Translations under genes and position numbers: made by a program
Assembly: GCA_947683625.1 (NCBI GenBank)
Contig: CANTUR010000069.1
Coordinates: 2,666,001 to 2,730,000 of the forward strand
Direction of reading: 5' to 3'
Length of the DNA: 64,000 nt
DNA from: Mallotus nudiflorus
Lineage: Eukaryota > Streptophyta > Magnoliopsida > Malpighiales > Euphorbiaceae
Shown: one piece after another, positions 1-12,090 of the stretch
How the letters are laid out: each line of letters begins with the position of its first letter
Numbering within the stretch: position 1 is the stretch's first letter
Notes under the pieces: generated by a model
The model's input: only the letters and a program-made list of their open reading frames with translations
Told to the model about the DNA's origin: nothing
The model's database searches: none

Positions 1-293
1 ATGTCGAGCATCGCAAAATCACCTAATGTCCTTCTCTCCGGTTTAGCCATATTGTTCGAATTCAGTTGGTTCTGTCTTCTTTGTCTTTATTCGCTGTGCA
101 AATTATGTATGAGTAAATAAATTTCAGGATCAAAGTACAAATTATTATCATTAATACTTCTAGTAAGCATCTACAAATGTAAATTCACAATCTAACAAAT
201 TAAGACTAAAAATTAACAAGTAAAAAAATAAATAAAAACAAGGCCTAAAATAACCTTTCTCTACCCTAAGTTAATAAAGATAATAAAGCAAAA

Positions 294-313
294 CTCCCTG
301 GCAACGGTGCCAA
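294..313 (-). promoter_or_regulatory. Primer-binding site of a minus-strand LTR retroelement
   Basis: Read on the minus strand, the segment gives TTGGCACCGTTGCCAGGGAG. This is one or two bases away from the TGGCGCCGTTGCCGGGGA primer-binding site shared by many Athila/Tat gypsy elements of plants. It implies an LTR to the right (from about 318) and an internal region running off the left edge of the window. The assignment rests on motif memory only. Confidence 0.6.
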
Positions 314-317
314 AAAT

Positions 318-587
318 TTAAAGCGGGTCAAATTGTATACCCTAGTCTCTAAGGACTTAGCATAAAGCAAGTAGGGTGTTGAACACTCGGGAATTTGGTA
401 CTACCCTATATTAACCGAATAGATAATTAGATGGATAGGCAAAGTAAAATCAAAATAGGTTTTAAGAATTGAAGTAACAAATAAACTATATTAATATTTA
501 ACTATTTTAATTACTACTATAAGTTCTTAACAAAGATTAATAAGGAGAATTACAATGATAATCAAATAAGGATAAAATAAATGTTCT

Positions 588-620
<33 letters not shown>

Positions 621-1880
621 TTAGTGCGTATAATCTTTAAAAACAACTCTCGTTGTCAAATAAAGGTTAAAATCCCTAATGGTAACTCTCATTATCAATT
701 AGAAGTATTTCTTCTTAGAGTCTGCAAGCACTCTTGTGTCTTTGCAAAGATAGAGAAAAAATCAACAACATTAAACACTAATGCTTATTCCTTTAAGATG
801 AATCCCTTGTCTCCAAGTGATATTCATTACTTAAATGACTTCAATTATTCTTCGACCAAATTACTTCAATTCTCATTGTAAGTAATTCAATTCATAAGTT
901 ATATATGGTGATCAGTCATACACAACATCAAATTGCACTAATAGAAATCAAATCATAAAACAAAGTTAGAAATATGGAATCCTTATTCAATCTTTCATTG
1001 TAATTCGTACAAAGACTTAGTCAGTATACATGGTTAGTTCAATGAAAAGATAATCAAAATACAACATAGAAAAGAAGAGATTGAGTTAATAAAACCCTTA
1101 AAGATATCTTCTAATATTTCTTGGCCAAAATGATCTTCCTTTGTTTTTGATTGGCTTTACCTTCTAAAAATGAACTTCGAATAAAAAACTAAGTAGCAAT
1201 TTTTATTAAGATAAAATAATATTGTATCTCTGCTTATGTATACTTTTTCTCTGTAGGTCACAAATGATGTGTATATAGACCTTAAAGGTAGTTATAAGAA
1301 GTTACAATTGAAAAGGCACCCTTTAGATGAAGGATCACAACTCTTATAAAAATACAGCAACTTTAAGGGAATTTTTTTCCATTTAAATGACATTATCTTT
1401 AGAATTTCCCTTCATTAAAGTTCTAGATTGTCGAGTTATCTTTCCAACACAACTTAAATCACCTCATTTGGATGTCTGTAGAAGAAGTTATGGCTAAAAT
1501 ATAAAGACTACTCAGAATTGGAAAGTGATAGGCTTCTTGGGACGACTCGGCACCAAGGCACGAGTTGGCACCATTAGTCTCTGTAACGACTCGACACAGA
1601 GGAATGACTTGGCATGTTGGGTCTCTATAATGACTCAATCCAATCATAACAAGTTCGCACGAGCTCGATTTCAACTTCCTTTTGCTTTGTAAACTTCACA
1701 TTTCTTCCAAATCATTTCAAAGTCTTTTTCATCAACCAATTTGACCTAAAAACACATATAAGAGACACAAATTGCCATAAAAGGAATTTGGAAATAAAAC
1801 CAACACTTACATCCTAAAAACATACATTCAAAACAAAATTAATATGAAAATAACTAGTCAAATACCCAAAATAACTATGC
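318..1880 (-). mobile_element. LTR-like sequence of an Athila/Tat-type element (right end unresolved)
   Basis: This stretch lies on the LTR side of the primer-binding site at 294-313 and holds no coding frame. Its first part (318-430) resembles the stretch next to the PBS in many plant Athila-type LTRs, where the antisense reading contains a 'tagggt...cactcgggaa...tggtactac' string. The part at 1440-1660 has short repeated units built on 'gacgactcgg/acgactcgac'. A (TA)n tract lies at 588-615. The right end could not be fixed. It seems to stop where readable integrase begins near 1885, so the LTR probably truncates the neighbouring gypsy remnant. Confidence 0.4.
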
Positions 1881-1884
1881 ATAT

Positions 1885-2731
1885 TTGCATTGCATCAGAC
1901 ATAATTGGGGAAATCTACTCGACAGCCTCAAATGAACACAAATTCATCCTAGTGGTAGTGGACTACTTTACAAAATGGGTCAAAGTAGAATCATTCTCAA
2001 GGATAGGAGCCAAGAAAGTGCCTAAGTTCATAAAAAGTAGCATGTTCTATCGATATGGGATCCCCTATTACATCATCTCTGACAACGGTGTCTAATTATA
2101 AGGGGATGTTGAGAGCTACTAAGGAGTTATAAGGTGGAACATCATAAATCCTCTCCTTACTAACCATAAGCAAATGGGGCCATCGAATCTACAAATAAGA
2201 TCATCAAATAGATCTTATCAAAGATAACTCAGACTTACCGAGGCAGAAAGATTGCCACATGCCATATGGGGGTACCAAATAATAGTCAGAACTTCAAGAG
2301 GAGTAACTCCTTTCTCATTAGTGTATGGATTAGAAGAAATTCTTCCAATTGAAATAGATATCAAGTCTCTTTGGGTAGCAATTGAATTTAAATTACTAGA
2401 AGTATAGTGGGCACAATAGAGGCATGATAATCTCACTCTCTTATACAGTTATAGGCTCAGGGCTTTATACCACACATAGTTGTATCAAGCTTAACTAGCC
2501 AAGTCTTTCAATAGAAAATTAAAACACAAGAGTGTGAAAGTAGGAGACTGGGTGCTAAAGTAAATAAGATAGAATGTTATGGACCCTAGAAGGAAATTCA
2601 GACCGAACTGGGAAGGCCCATACTTAGTCAAACATATCTTATCAAAAGGAGTAGTCAAGCTGATGGATTCTAAAGGTAATGAATTCTCTGAACTTGTCAA
2701 TACATACCATCTAAAGAAGTACTATGTCTAA
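1885..2731 (+). pseudogene. Ty3/gypsy integrase C-terminal remnant (Tat/Athila type)
   Basis: The reading frame gives an integrase core: DIIG with the first catalytic Asp, then HKFILVVVDYFTKWVKVE, then SDNG with the second Asp, and a glutamate in the GAIES context. It continues through GVTPFSLVYGLE and a C-terminal PNWEGPYLV block to a natural stop after KKYYV near 2731. Several stops (just after SDNGV, and around 2150-2210) fall where glutamine is expected. Everything upstream of the integrase core is missing, so this is a truncated, dead copy. It resembles the integrase at 55.2-55.9 kb but is clearly a different element. Confidence 0.8.
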
Positions 2732-2747
2732 GGCATAAAAAAATCAT

Positions 2748-2870
2748 CCTGCAGAGTTGAAAACCTAAAAACGGCAACTCAGGCAAAAGTTAGGGACTTC
2801 CTGCTGAGTTGAAAACCTAAAAATGGCAGCTTTGGCAAAAATCAGGGAAAGAGAGAAAATACTTAACTAG
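2748..2870 (+). repeat. Tandem 'gagttgaaaacctaaaaa' repeat downstream of gypsy pol
   Basis: Two imperfect copies of a ~62 bp unit (around 2754 and 2808) share the core gagttgaaaacctaaaaa followed by aggcaaaa-like ends. A similar pair follows pol at 56.10-56.19 kb. Such repeats are a familiar feature just 3' of pol in plant Tat-lineage elements. Sequence from 2870 to about 3200 holds nothing I recognise. Confidence 0.6.
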
Positions 2871-3199
2871 AAAACTTGAGAAAGCTAGTTAAGGACAAGG
2901 GTAACCTCAAGTTCAAAATTTTTACGAATGTACCTATACTTTTCTTAAATGACTACAGTGAAATGAGAATGATTGCCAATTTATTCATTGAAAAGTGCAA
3001 CATATTTTATCATCATGAATTGCATTAAGCATGCTTTGCATTTTCTTTCATTACATGACCTTAGTTCTTACCATCCTCTCTAAAGCTCACTCTTTAAGAT
3101 TAGCAACTATCGTACAGTAAAAGAAAAAAAAACCCAACTAGGTGTGAAAAGCTCTAAAAGAAGACACCCTAGGAAAAAAAGAGAAGAAAAAGAAAACCC

Positions 3200-4480
3200 A
3201 GCTAAGTGGAAAAGCCCTAAAAGGAGATGCCTTAGGCAAAAAAGGGAAAAAAGGTAGATGGTAGTAATGGTGAACATCATCATTAATGATGCTGGTCAAG
3301 AGGGTGAGTATGCAAATGAGTAGACTGGTGATACTGAAGCTGGGGGAGAGGCTGAGTATGCATGTGAGGAGAGTGGTATTGAAGTAAATTTGGATGGGAA
3401 GTGGACTGATATGAGTGATGATGAATTACTAAACCTTGTTGAAAAACTTGTGCAGGATGTGTAGAATAATGAGAATGAATTACAAACTGATACATTAGAC
3501 AATGACTATAAGCGCTCAGAAAAGGAAATTAAAATAGATTAGTTAGTGAAGTTGAAATTTCATAATTGTATGACAACCATAAGGGTTTAGATAATGATAT
3601 TTTTAGAAATTTTGAATGTGGTCTAGCTTAGGGGATGCAAGATCAAGGGGTGAACCAGCTATGCGAAAACCAGCTAGCAAACCAAGAAAGTAAAGGATTA
3701 GGAAACTGGATGAACCAAAGAATCCATATAAGGCATTAACAAGTGGGAGGTTTTTATTTATGGCAACTGCAAATAGAAAGGGCATAATGTTAGAGGCTAT
3801 AAAGCCTCTAACATTATAGAAACAACTTGACAAAGGAGAATTAGGCTAAAAAAGGCAAAAACAACAATAAGCTAATAATGTTTAAGTATTATCCTATGAG
3901 TTTAATTTTTATTAAATATATAGGAATGGAAGTAAAATAATCATTTTTTTATGTTAAAAAATTATGCTAAAAAATTATCATATTTCATCATATGGGAATG
4001 GGGTTACATTTGGGGAAACATAAAAAAGAAGGCAATGATTTAACAAGAGTTCAGGAAGGAAAAATATTCAAAGAGAAACTATTAAAGCCCCACAAGTAGC
4101 AAAATTAGCTGCTCATGATTTACAGCAACCAACACAATGTCAGAGTGCATCTCTGCTAACACCAGTTGTTTTTTAACCCTATGATGCTATTTTCAAGTCA
4201 TATGCTCAACTAGGAATGGTCAGGGTGTGAAGTTTATTAAAAGAATAATTAATTTAACACTATAGTACTCTTTTATCAAAATGGTTATTAGTTAATTTTT
4301 TTTATAGACACCTGCAGCTTAGTTCAAGCCTCCATGGCAAGGCACATCCACAATAGCCACACCAGGTTACAAAGCTTTAACAATTTCTTCTCTAAGTAAA
4401 AAGGAGAGCTAGATAATGGGTGAAAGATATACTACCTTCATCATACTAGAACTTTAAAAGAATAGCTGAACTTGTAGCTT
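3200..4480 (+). pseudogene. MULE transposase relic (acidic N-terminal region and C-terminal zinc knuckle only)
   Basis: The + strand first shows an acidic stretch (about 3255-3530) containing MSDDELLNLVEKLVQDV, similar in character to the variable N-terminal region of MuDR-type transposases. After frameshifts it shows DEPKNPYKALTSG and a zinc-knuckle-like run (about 3755-3800) of the CxxCxxxGHNxxxC type, in which two cysteines read as tyrosine. The DDE catalytic core is absent, so this is an internal-deletion derivative. A proline-rich tail may run to about 4400. Stops and frameshifts make it non-functional. It pairs with the convergent GRF ORF at 5780-6271. Confidence 0.55.
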
Positions 4481-4683
4481 TTGCTGTAAATAATGCAAGC
4501 AAAAAATAACGGCCTACAAAATAAAAGCACATATTTATTATATGATTTTTTTGTGTTTTGATTTATAACTATTAGGTGACAAACTTATAAAACACTTTGG
4601 TTTGATATTTTGTGGCAATTTCAATTGATTAGAAATGTAGTTGGAAAATTTTAGTTAGTTATTTTGTGCTACTTATAAGGCGT

Positions 4684-5543
4684 TAAATATCTGGGTGGGT
4701 ACCCAATTTTGCACTTATTTCATTTTGGATACTAAAGTTTAATCGGTTTCATTTTAAGTACCAAACTTTGATTTAAGTCTCATTCACTGGTGACCTGGTG
4801 GCACGATGATGATGTGGCAATCGGCAATAGAATATTTTGGGAATATTCGCTACATCACCCTTACCCAGTCATCAATTTTTAAGGGTTAATTGCAATGGTG
4901 GCCATCCAACTTTGATTTTGTTTCAAAAAGGATACTATTAGAAATTTGTAGTCTTCTGAATTTCTCTTAAAAACCATTTTAATCCCTCAACATCCTTATC
5001 TTTTCAATTTAATCCAAAAATTATAAAAAGTTTGAAAGTTTACTTCTCCTAAGCTATGATACCACTCCGGATGAGTTTGCTCTTATTAGGTAGAATCAAA
5101 ATAAGTTTCAATTTTTTCTTTATTTCCTATAAATGTATAGAAAATATGGACTTATTTACAAAAAAAATAAAAGCTTTAATTCTAAATTAAAATAGTAATT
5201 ATGGATTATTTAGGTACTAGAAAATTTTTTAAGTGATTGCTATGAAATTAAATAGAAGTTTATTATCTGATTAGATACAAATTAAAAGTTTGGTAACCAA
5301 ATTGAAATAAAGATAAAGTTCAGTACCCTCATGTGAATTGAGTGCTAAAAATTGATGACTGGTTATGGATGACGTGGCGAATATTCTTTGAATGCTCTTT
5401 TATCGACTGCCATATCATCATCGTGCCACTAAAGTACTGGCAGATGAGACCTAAATCAAAGTTGGGTACTTGAAATGAAACTGATTAAACTTTAGTACCC
5501 AAAATGAAATAAGTGTAAAGTTGAGTACCCACCCAGATATTTA
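4684..5543. mobile_element. Non-autonomous inverted-repeat element (860 bp, ~185 bp TIRs, MULE-like)
   Basis: The two ends are long inverted repeats. The left begins TAAATATCTGGGTGGGTACC and the right ends GTACCCACCCAGATATTTA. Homology continues about 185 bp inward through the 'tttcattttggatactaaagtttaat' stretch and the 'ggcacgatgatgat' stretch. The interior (4870-5330) is AT-rich with no coding capacity. Long TIRs suggest a Mutator-like or foldback non-autonomous element. The flanks (ataaggcgt and ataagtgaa) match at only five of nine positions, so no target duplication is claimed. It lies between the transposase relic and the GRF ORF of the surrounding MULE. Confidence 0.75.
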
Positions 5544-5779
5544 ATAAGTGAAATATGTGATGCAAACTATGCTTGTTCAAAATGCTTATTGTTATCTATT
5601 ACTGAATTATTTTCAGTCCTTTATGTTTCAATATATATATATATTTTTATGATTCAAGCTTGTAAATTGGGTTTGGTTGTTAATTCAAGTTTCCAGAGTA
5701 TACTGTCATTTAGCCATTTTGCTAAACATAAAATTGCATTCATTTATACATTTTTATAAACACTTGTTGGACACACACT

Positions 5780-6271
5780 AAGTTATATGCATCTTAAGGC
5801 AAATACAACATCCCATTACCATACTTGTTGCGTTTTGATCCACTATATAATGTATATAATACAACACAATAATCAAAAATAACATAATTGTTTTCAAACT
5901 ACAATAAGAAGTATGTTTCTCTTTATATTTCCTCAGCTCTATCCTCAGTGAAGCAAAGTCTCTCTTGTAAAACACCAAATTATTCTCACACATATTCGAC
6001 ATCTCATGCATTTTCCTAAATTCATCACTCAACTCAATTTCTCTTGCTATGGACAACAACATTTCTTCCTCTTACTCATTATCAACACTTTGTGTCGAAG
6101 ATGGCTAATTATCTGCCCATTCAAAAAATCTGCACCTATGCCTACCCATTTCTTTGAATTTTCTACACCCAAATTTTTTTTTAACTATTATTGATAAAGT
6201 CTTCATGTAGATGGCAAACCACATTCACATCACTTTCTACTACTTCTGGCACTTGAAGATTCGCTTGTCAT
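5780..6271 (-). pseudogene. GRF zinc-finger / coiled-coil / membrane-anchor ORF (broken)
   Basis: On the minus strand the frame starts MTSESSSARSSRK, then CECGLPST, and later CRFFEWADN. These are the opening and closing halves of a GRF-type zinc finger. A charged helical stretch (about 6062-5920) follows, ending in a hydrophobic segment TIMLFLIIVLYYIHYI. Stops interrupt it: one after RSSRK, one after CGLPST and more around 6190 and 6100; the first two fit CGA-to-TGA and TGG-to-TGA changes. The architecture matches plant GRF-domain proteins of unknown function. It is convergent with the transposase relic at 3.2-4.5 kb. The natural stop lies near 5780. Confidence 0.6.
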
Positions 6272-6928
6272 TTTTTAGCTTTAGGGATTTCACTAAACGA
6301 TTACATGGTCCACCACTTTTGGCTTTATTGCTTTTTTTTTCTTTTATATTTTAGGCCACATTGGAAAAAAAAAAGCATAATGAAGAGATCATAATTCCCT
6401 CTACCACATTAGCATCTATGATGATGTTAGTTGACTTGTTGTGATTTGCTAACAAAATGAAATTTATGGTACTAGTTTGTTAGGTTTAAAATCATAGGGT
6501 GGAAGTTTATTAAGGTTAAAATCACAAAGGATTTTTTTATTTTTTTCCCTAAATTATTTTTTTGATATATATAAATTTTTTTAGAAAAATATAATAATTG
6601 TATAGCATAAAGTGTATTGTAAAAATATTAATAAAATTTTTATAGTAAAAAAATAATAAATAAAATAATAAAAATCATTTAATTCTATAATAAAATTATG
6701 AAATGGTTTGTAATTTAATAGTTTAATTTGAATTATATCTTTATTTAATTTTAATCAAATAAAAATTGATTTTTGAATTGAATTGAAATGAAAATTTTAA
6801 TTTGAAGAATAGATTTCTGAACCAAATTGAATTGAGAATTTTAATCTTTAAATTGAACTAAATTGAAAATTTGGAGCAATTTTTAAACTTTGATTTTTAA
6901 ACGTCTAGAGCAATTTTAAAGTAATTTA
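6272..6928. other. AT-rich spacer, nothing recognised
   Basis: This is low-complexity AT-rich sequence with poly-T runs and repeated 'aattgaaaattttaatt' motifs (6720-6880). The outer end of the degenerate MULE at 3.2-6.3 kb must lie here or nearby, but no terminal inverted repeat could be paired with a partner on the left. Confidence 0.5.
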
Positions 6929-7379
6929 GGAAAAGGTCCAATTTGGACCTTAGGTTTGTGCTTTAAAAGAATTTTGGCACCTTGGTTTTTTTTCCTAATT
7001 GGAACTCAACGTTGAAAAAGTGGCTTAAAAAACACCTCGTCATTATATTGAGACTAACCACTGTTTTCACTTGCCTACGTGGACATGAATACCCAATACT
7101 TAGTTGTTGATATGTAAAGCTTGGGTCCTACATCAGCAGCTAAAGTTCACTTAAGATTGTTACAAGTTTATGAAAAAAAATGAATGCCCAAATTGAAATT
7201 AAAATCCTTAAAATTCTCTTCCCTTGTTCTTCTAATTATCTCATCCTCGCTCGATCCTCCATTCCCTCTTTCTATCAATCCTTAAGAAATAACAAAATCC
7301 TTAAGAAATTCAAAAAAAATCTAAAAGTTTTCTCATCCAACAAATCCTTGAGAAATAACAAAATCCACTATTACGAGCG

Positions 7380-7980
7380 ATGTCATCATCTTCTTTAACC
7401 AGAAGACGATATGGACAACAAGACACAGAGAAGTGTTATTATGGCCTTAATTGTGTCTTGATGACATCAATGATAGATCAAAACCCTAGGCAGAGGTTTT
7501 ACGCATGCCCAAATTTCAAAGTAAGTACTCGTAAAGGTTTTAAAATCATTGACTATATTGAATATATAAATATTTGCATACTTGTTATGAATGAGAAATT
7601 TGTGAACTTTTTGGTATTTGTAGGCAAAAAGAGAAGGAATACCAAATAGTAGGTGTGATTTTTTTACTTGGAATGATGGAGAGATGTATGAAAGAGCTAA
7701 ACAAATTATCAATGAAATGAAAGCATAGAGGAACCATTTATTGAAGGAAAACACAATGTTGAAGAGCATATTAGAGGCAATTTATAAAAGGGAAATGTGT
7801 AATGAAATTAATAATTTAATAGAAGAAGTGGGACAACTTAAAGCAATGTATGATAAAGCAAGAGTAGAGAATGGTAAAGCTTGGAAGAAGCTAAGAAGAG
7901 CATATATATTTCTTTTGATTTTGTGTATTTTGGTTATTTTCTTAACTTGTATGACTATGTCAGAACCTTACCAATTGTAA
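7380..7980 (+). pseudogene. GRF zinc-finger / coiled-coil / TM ORF in MuDR-like element (one stop)
   Basis: Exon 1 is 7380-7520 and ends at a GTAAGT donor. Exon 2 starts at 7624 after a TTGTAG acceptor and runs in frame to the TAA at 7978-7980. Exon 1 begins MSSSSLTRRR and holds the first part of a GRF zinc finger (CYYGLNC ... NPRQRFYACPNF). Exon 2 supplies CDFFTWND, then a long helical, probably coiled-coil region (KENTMLKSILEAIYKRE... to about 7880), then a hydrophobic anchor AYIFLLILCILVIFLTCMTM close to the C-terminus. A single TAG at 7726-7728 breaks the frame; CAG to TAG is a simple explanation. Function is unknown. Its place in the element equals that of mudrB. Confidence 0.72.
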
Positions 7981-8419
7981 TGGAAAAAAATTTTAAAGTA
8001 ATGGAAGGGTGAGACAATTGTTACTTATTGTAGCTCTCTGATAGCAATTTTAAATTGCTTTATTTTTTTACAATGTGTAGTGAGCACACATGTAACAGCA
8101 GTAATATAAGTAAACCAATTTGTATGAAACAGATAACATGTTGTACAATTTCAAGTAAATGTACAAGCATCTTACCATGTAATTACTAAACCTAAACATC
8201 TTTATAACAAAACATATCCATGTCCTGAATATTGTAAAACATTAAATGCCTAATAATCAAGAATGTAATTAGTAAGAATCCTTTTTTACAATCATTGTAA
8301 TATGAATCCTTTTGTTTATACTTTACATTCTAGCCAAAATACATATAACCATTTCACAAAGCAAAAAACACTAGTCCAAAAAAGCTTTTATATGTCCTAA
8401 AAATGTTTAAATCTTGCAT

Positions 8420-11400
8420 CTACAATTCAGGCACGTAGTTCCTAAGGAACTTGATCTTCACATTTGGTAACAAGTTCCTTTAAGAACTAGCTCCTTGTTC
8501 ATTATAGAGCAATCTGCCTTGATCTGCTCTCAATATCACCTCATTTTCTCAAATTTCTCTCAAAGCTGCCTTGTTGTTAAACAAGGTTGGCCTTGCTAAT
8601 GTAGACCTAGTGCCTTGAAGGGTAATTCTCTTAGGAATAAAACTTGAGCCCCATCTCCTTTAAATGCATCTTCCTTAACCCCTCACTAGTTGCTCCTTAT
8701 GCTTATTTACTTATTTTTCGTAGGTCTCTCTCATTTGGAATTGGGAATTTAGTTTGAGATTTTTGGGTTATATCTCCACTATTATAGCTATCACTTTAAG
8801 ATACCAATCTCTCAGTTTGTAAACCAGGTTGTGTTAACTAATAATTATGTTGTCGGTTCTTTAATTACATGTACTCAATATATCAACCATTTATAAAATA
8901 ACTTACATTTAAAATGAAATCTCCTATGGACTCATCTAAGAAGCAGCCATAACCTTCATGCCTTTTTTTTTGGCTTTTATGTTTGATGTTTAGTAGATTA
9001 TTAAGTTGCCTTTTTGCTAAAAAAAAAGATCCACCCCAAATCATATAACCAATGTACACAAAACTATCACCATGGCCAACCATTAATGTATAACACCAAT
9101 GGCTAGCATAGTCCATACCTTTACAAACAGTATAAGTTGTTCTACCAACTCAAACTTAATTGGCGGCTGTCTCATTGTAACTAGTGGATTCATTATAGGT
9201 TAACAAGCAAATTTAATATCCAAATTATTAATAATTCAAACCAAATAAAAAAAATCAAAAGTGTTGTCCTTATTCCTCACCTGACTAGACCAGCCACTTC
9301 GAGCAGAATGTGCCTGTGTTGTCTTTAGATTGGCAGTGTCCATCTAAGGCTACAAAATGAAATCAAACAACTCACTATTATCCAATATATTAATTTAGTG
9401 CAAAAAAATCCATTTATTAAAATAAGCAATACTTGAGGCATTATGACTTTGTAACTTTTCCTATTGTGACCTGCTATGTGACAGTTGGAGAAGTTATGGT
9501 AATTCTTTTTGTTGACAACGTACTAAACATGCTTGTCTTTTTTTAGGCTCATTTGATGCTCTAAGCCTTTTATGCTTTAGTCTGCCTGACATTTTCATTA
9601 TTGGTGAGGGCTTTATGGAAACAAAATCATCAACTCTTATAAATTTCTTTCCTGGCATTGGCTACACAACATGCTGGTATGATGCTATGTAACTGTTCTT
9701 GTGGTACTAATGAGAAATTTGACTTAAAGGATTGATTTTGGCATGATCAAGTGCTTGAATAGCATATGAGCATGGAATTCCAAATACATCCCATGCTTTA
9801 CATGTACAAATCTTTTTAGCCAAAAATATTGTGTACCTATCTTGACCTTTGTTAATCTCGTACCCCTCATCCCTATTGAACAACACATCATAATTCAAAG
9901 TCTCATCCTTGTTCTATTGAAAATGTGCCATGCAAGTGGGACTTCATTTTGAATTCCAACCCTCAACCAAAACCTTGTTCTTAGCTAACATTTCCATTGC
10001 TACCTCTCTAATTTCATCTAACATGTTAACAATTGGTTTAAACCTTACATTCAATATTGTTGAATTGAAATGATCACACATGTTATTGTCAATCAAATCA
10101 GACTTGCACCCATTATTAAAAAAGGCCCTATACCAATTTGATGGATGGTACTTCATCAAGTCCTTAGCAACTTGTCTTTTGATCTCTGCCAACAGCTTCA
10201 AATTATCTTAAAATTCTTCCTCATAGATGCTCTAAGCACATACCTAAAACCTTTTCTTAAGTTTTGGACCATGGTATTGTTTTGACTAATTAGAGTAGAT
10301 GTGCCTTGCGCACCATCTATGTTTAGCAAGAGGAAGCACCTCAGACACTGCACCAATCAGCCCTTACATTACATTTAAAAAAGCATGAATGATAACTTTC
10401 CAAAATAACACTAAATAAATATTCATTAAATGAGTACTTTTTGTATATCTGAAAGCAAGGTGATTTTACTTCCATCTCCAAGATCAGGCTCATTAACCAA
10501 CCACTGTAAAAACCATTTCCAATTCACTTTGTTCTCTTTACTTACAACTCCCCATGTAATAGGGAACAACTACTCTATTGCATCTCTCTTAACGGCCACC
10601 AACACTTGTCCTTCCATAATTCCTTTTAAAAAATAACCATCCAAGCCTATTAAAGGCCTGCAACCTGCCTTCCAATTTTTCTTCAAAGCATTAAAGCATA
10701 TGAATATTCGGTGAAGCATTATCCTTTCTTTCTTCAGTTCTTCTTTATCTAAATCAATATTAGTAATTATTCCAGGGTTACTTTTAGTAACAGTAGCAAC
10801 ATAGGCAGCCAAATAGCCAAATTCCTCAGTGTAACTTCTTGTAAGTTCAATCTTGATTTTCTTTTTAGCCCTCTTACATTTGGATGCATTAACTTTTAGC
10901 TTAAGTTCCTTTTTTTTTTTTTGCATATTTGACCATTTCCTTCACAGTCATTTAGGTTTCTTTTGGATCTTTTTTGTAATTAGCTAAAAATTTGGTTGTG
11001 GCTCTTGAATTATCAAAAGTTCTATAGCAATTGTGCATAGGTTTTAGTGTCTTCACACATGTTCCACCTTTATTCCCATCTTTTAACACAAGCAATAAAA
11101 ATGGGCAGCCAGGATGTTTACATGATGCCCTAATCCTAAACCTTTCATTTGGTTTTAGTTTTAGGTCATACCCTTTACCAGCACTATATGTGGATATCAT
11201 ATCTCTCAACTCATATGCATTCTTTAAAGCCATACCTAGCATAAAATGTGGATTATTGTCATTCACATCATACTTCATGTTCTTTATGCTTTGTAAGATA
11301 ACAATAATGTCACTATCTCCACCCACACTTGATTCACTATTTCCACCATCTTCACTGCCATCTTCACTTTTATGACTGTAATCACTGTCCCCACTATTAT

Positions 11401-12090
11401 CACTACTAGCAGTACCCTCACTGTTATCACTGCCCTCATTCCCCTCACTATCATCACTTCCCTTATTTCCATCATCAATTTTATTTATGTCTCCATCAAT
11501 ATTTCCTAACCCCTCTACTACATCAGTGTCATAAGTGCATTTCCTTTTCCCAACTCTTTCACCCTCATTCATGTTAGATAAATGCAGAGTTGCAGAAGGA
11601 TCTTTAAATAAACCACCCACCCAAGCATCAAAAGTGGACTGTGTATCTTGATTTATATTGCAGAGCTCATGTTTAGGCGATTGTATGTAACTACATTGAG
11701 TGCCTAATGTGTTTCCTAGACCTGAAACACCCTTGTCCTCATGTTCACTCTCATAATGCACATAGATATGCACTTCTTTCACCCCTGTTTTTTGAACGCA
11801 CTCTGCCAACTTCCTAATGTCATTGTCATTAGTTATGCTAAACAATCCTTCATAAAGTTTTACCCCAGGATTCACAATATATAATTTACTACCAACTTCA
11901 ACATCTAATTCTTAACTATACTTCTTCATAATATATGTAAAGGAAAAGCAATATATGTCCAAATCATATAATATTTTAGCTTCTCCCCATGATATGCTAC
12001 TTCAGGTGTATATTCCCATTTACCCCTATAGTGCAACACCAAATCCACTATTTCCATCTTGCATGTTATTTGTATGTGTATGCAATGTAA
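8420..12090 (-). pseudogene. MuDR-family (MURA-like) transposase, broken
   Basis: The ancestral protein was a DDE transposase cutting at the TIRs. The N-terminal block (about 12075-11960) reads MEIVDLVLHYRGKWEYTPEV. The 10952-11875 frame has an acidic Ser/Asp/Gly-rich linker, then the MuDR DNA-binding domain (FMLGMALKNAYELRDM; RIRASCKHPGCPFLL; HNC). The 10570-10926 frame carries the catalytic start, GCRPLIGLDGYFLKG. LLSDIQK near 10450 supplies the second Asp, CARHIYSN near 10290 the C-x2-H motif, and 9944-10201 the C-terminal catalytic part. A SWIM finger follows (CTCKAWDVFGIPCSYA, 9785-9835; final His read as Tyr), then a degraded zinc knuckle near 9480 and a tail ending near 8420. Stops and frameshifts are frequent. 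Confidence 0.85.

Noticed and set aside
4675..5552. Target duplication of the 860 bp inverted-repeat element
   Set aside because: ataaggcgt and ataagtgaa match at only five of nine positions, no better than expected in AT-rich DNA.
8883..9116. Separate minus-strand gene in the MuDR-like element
   Set aside because: The 77-residue frame has no recognisable domain and lies within the degraded 3' part of the transposase gene; probably intronic or chance.
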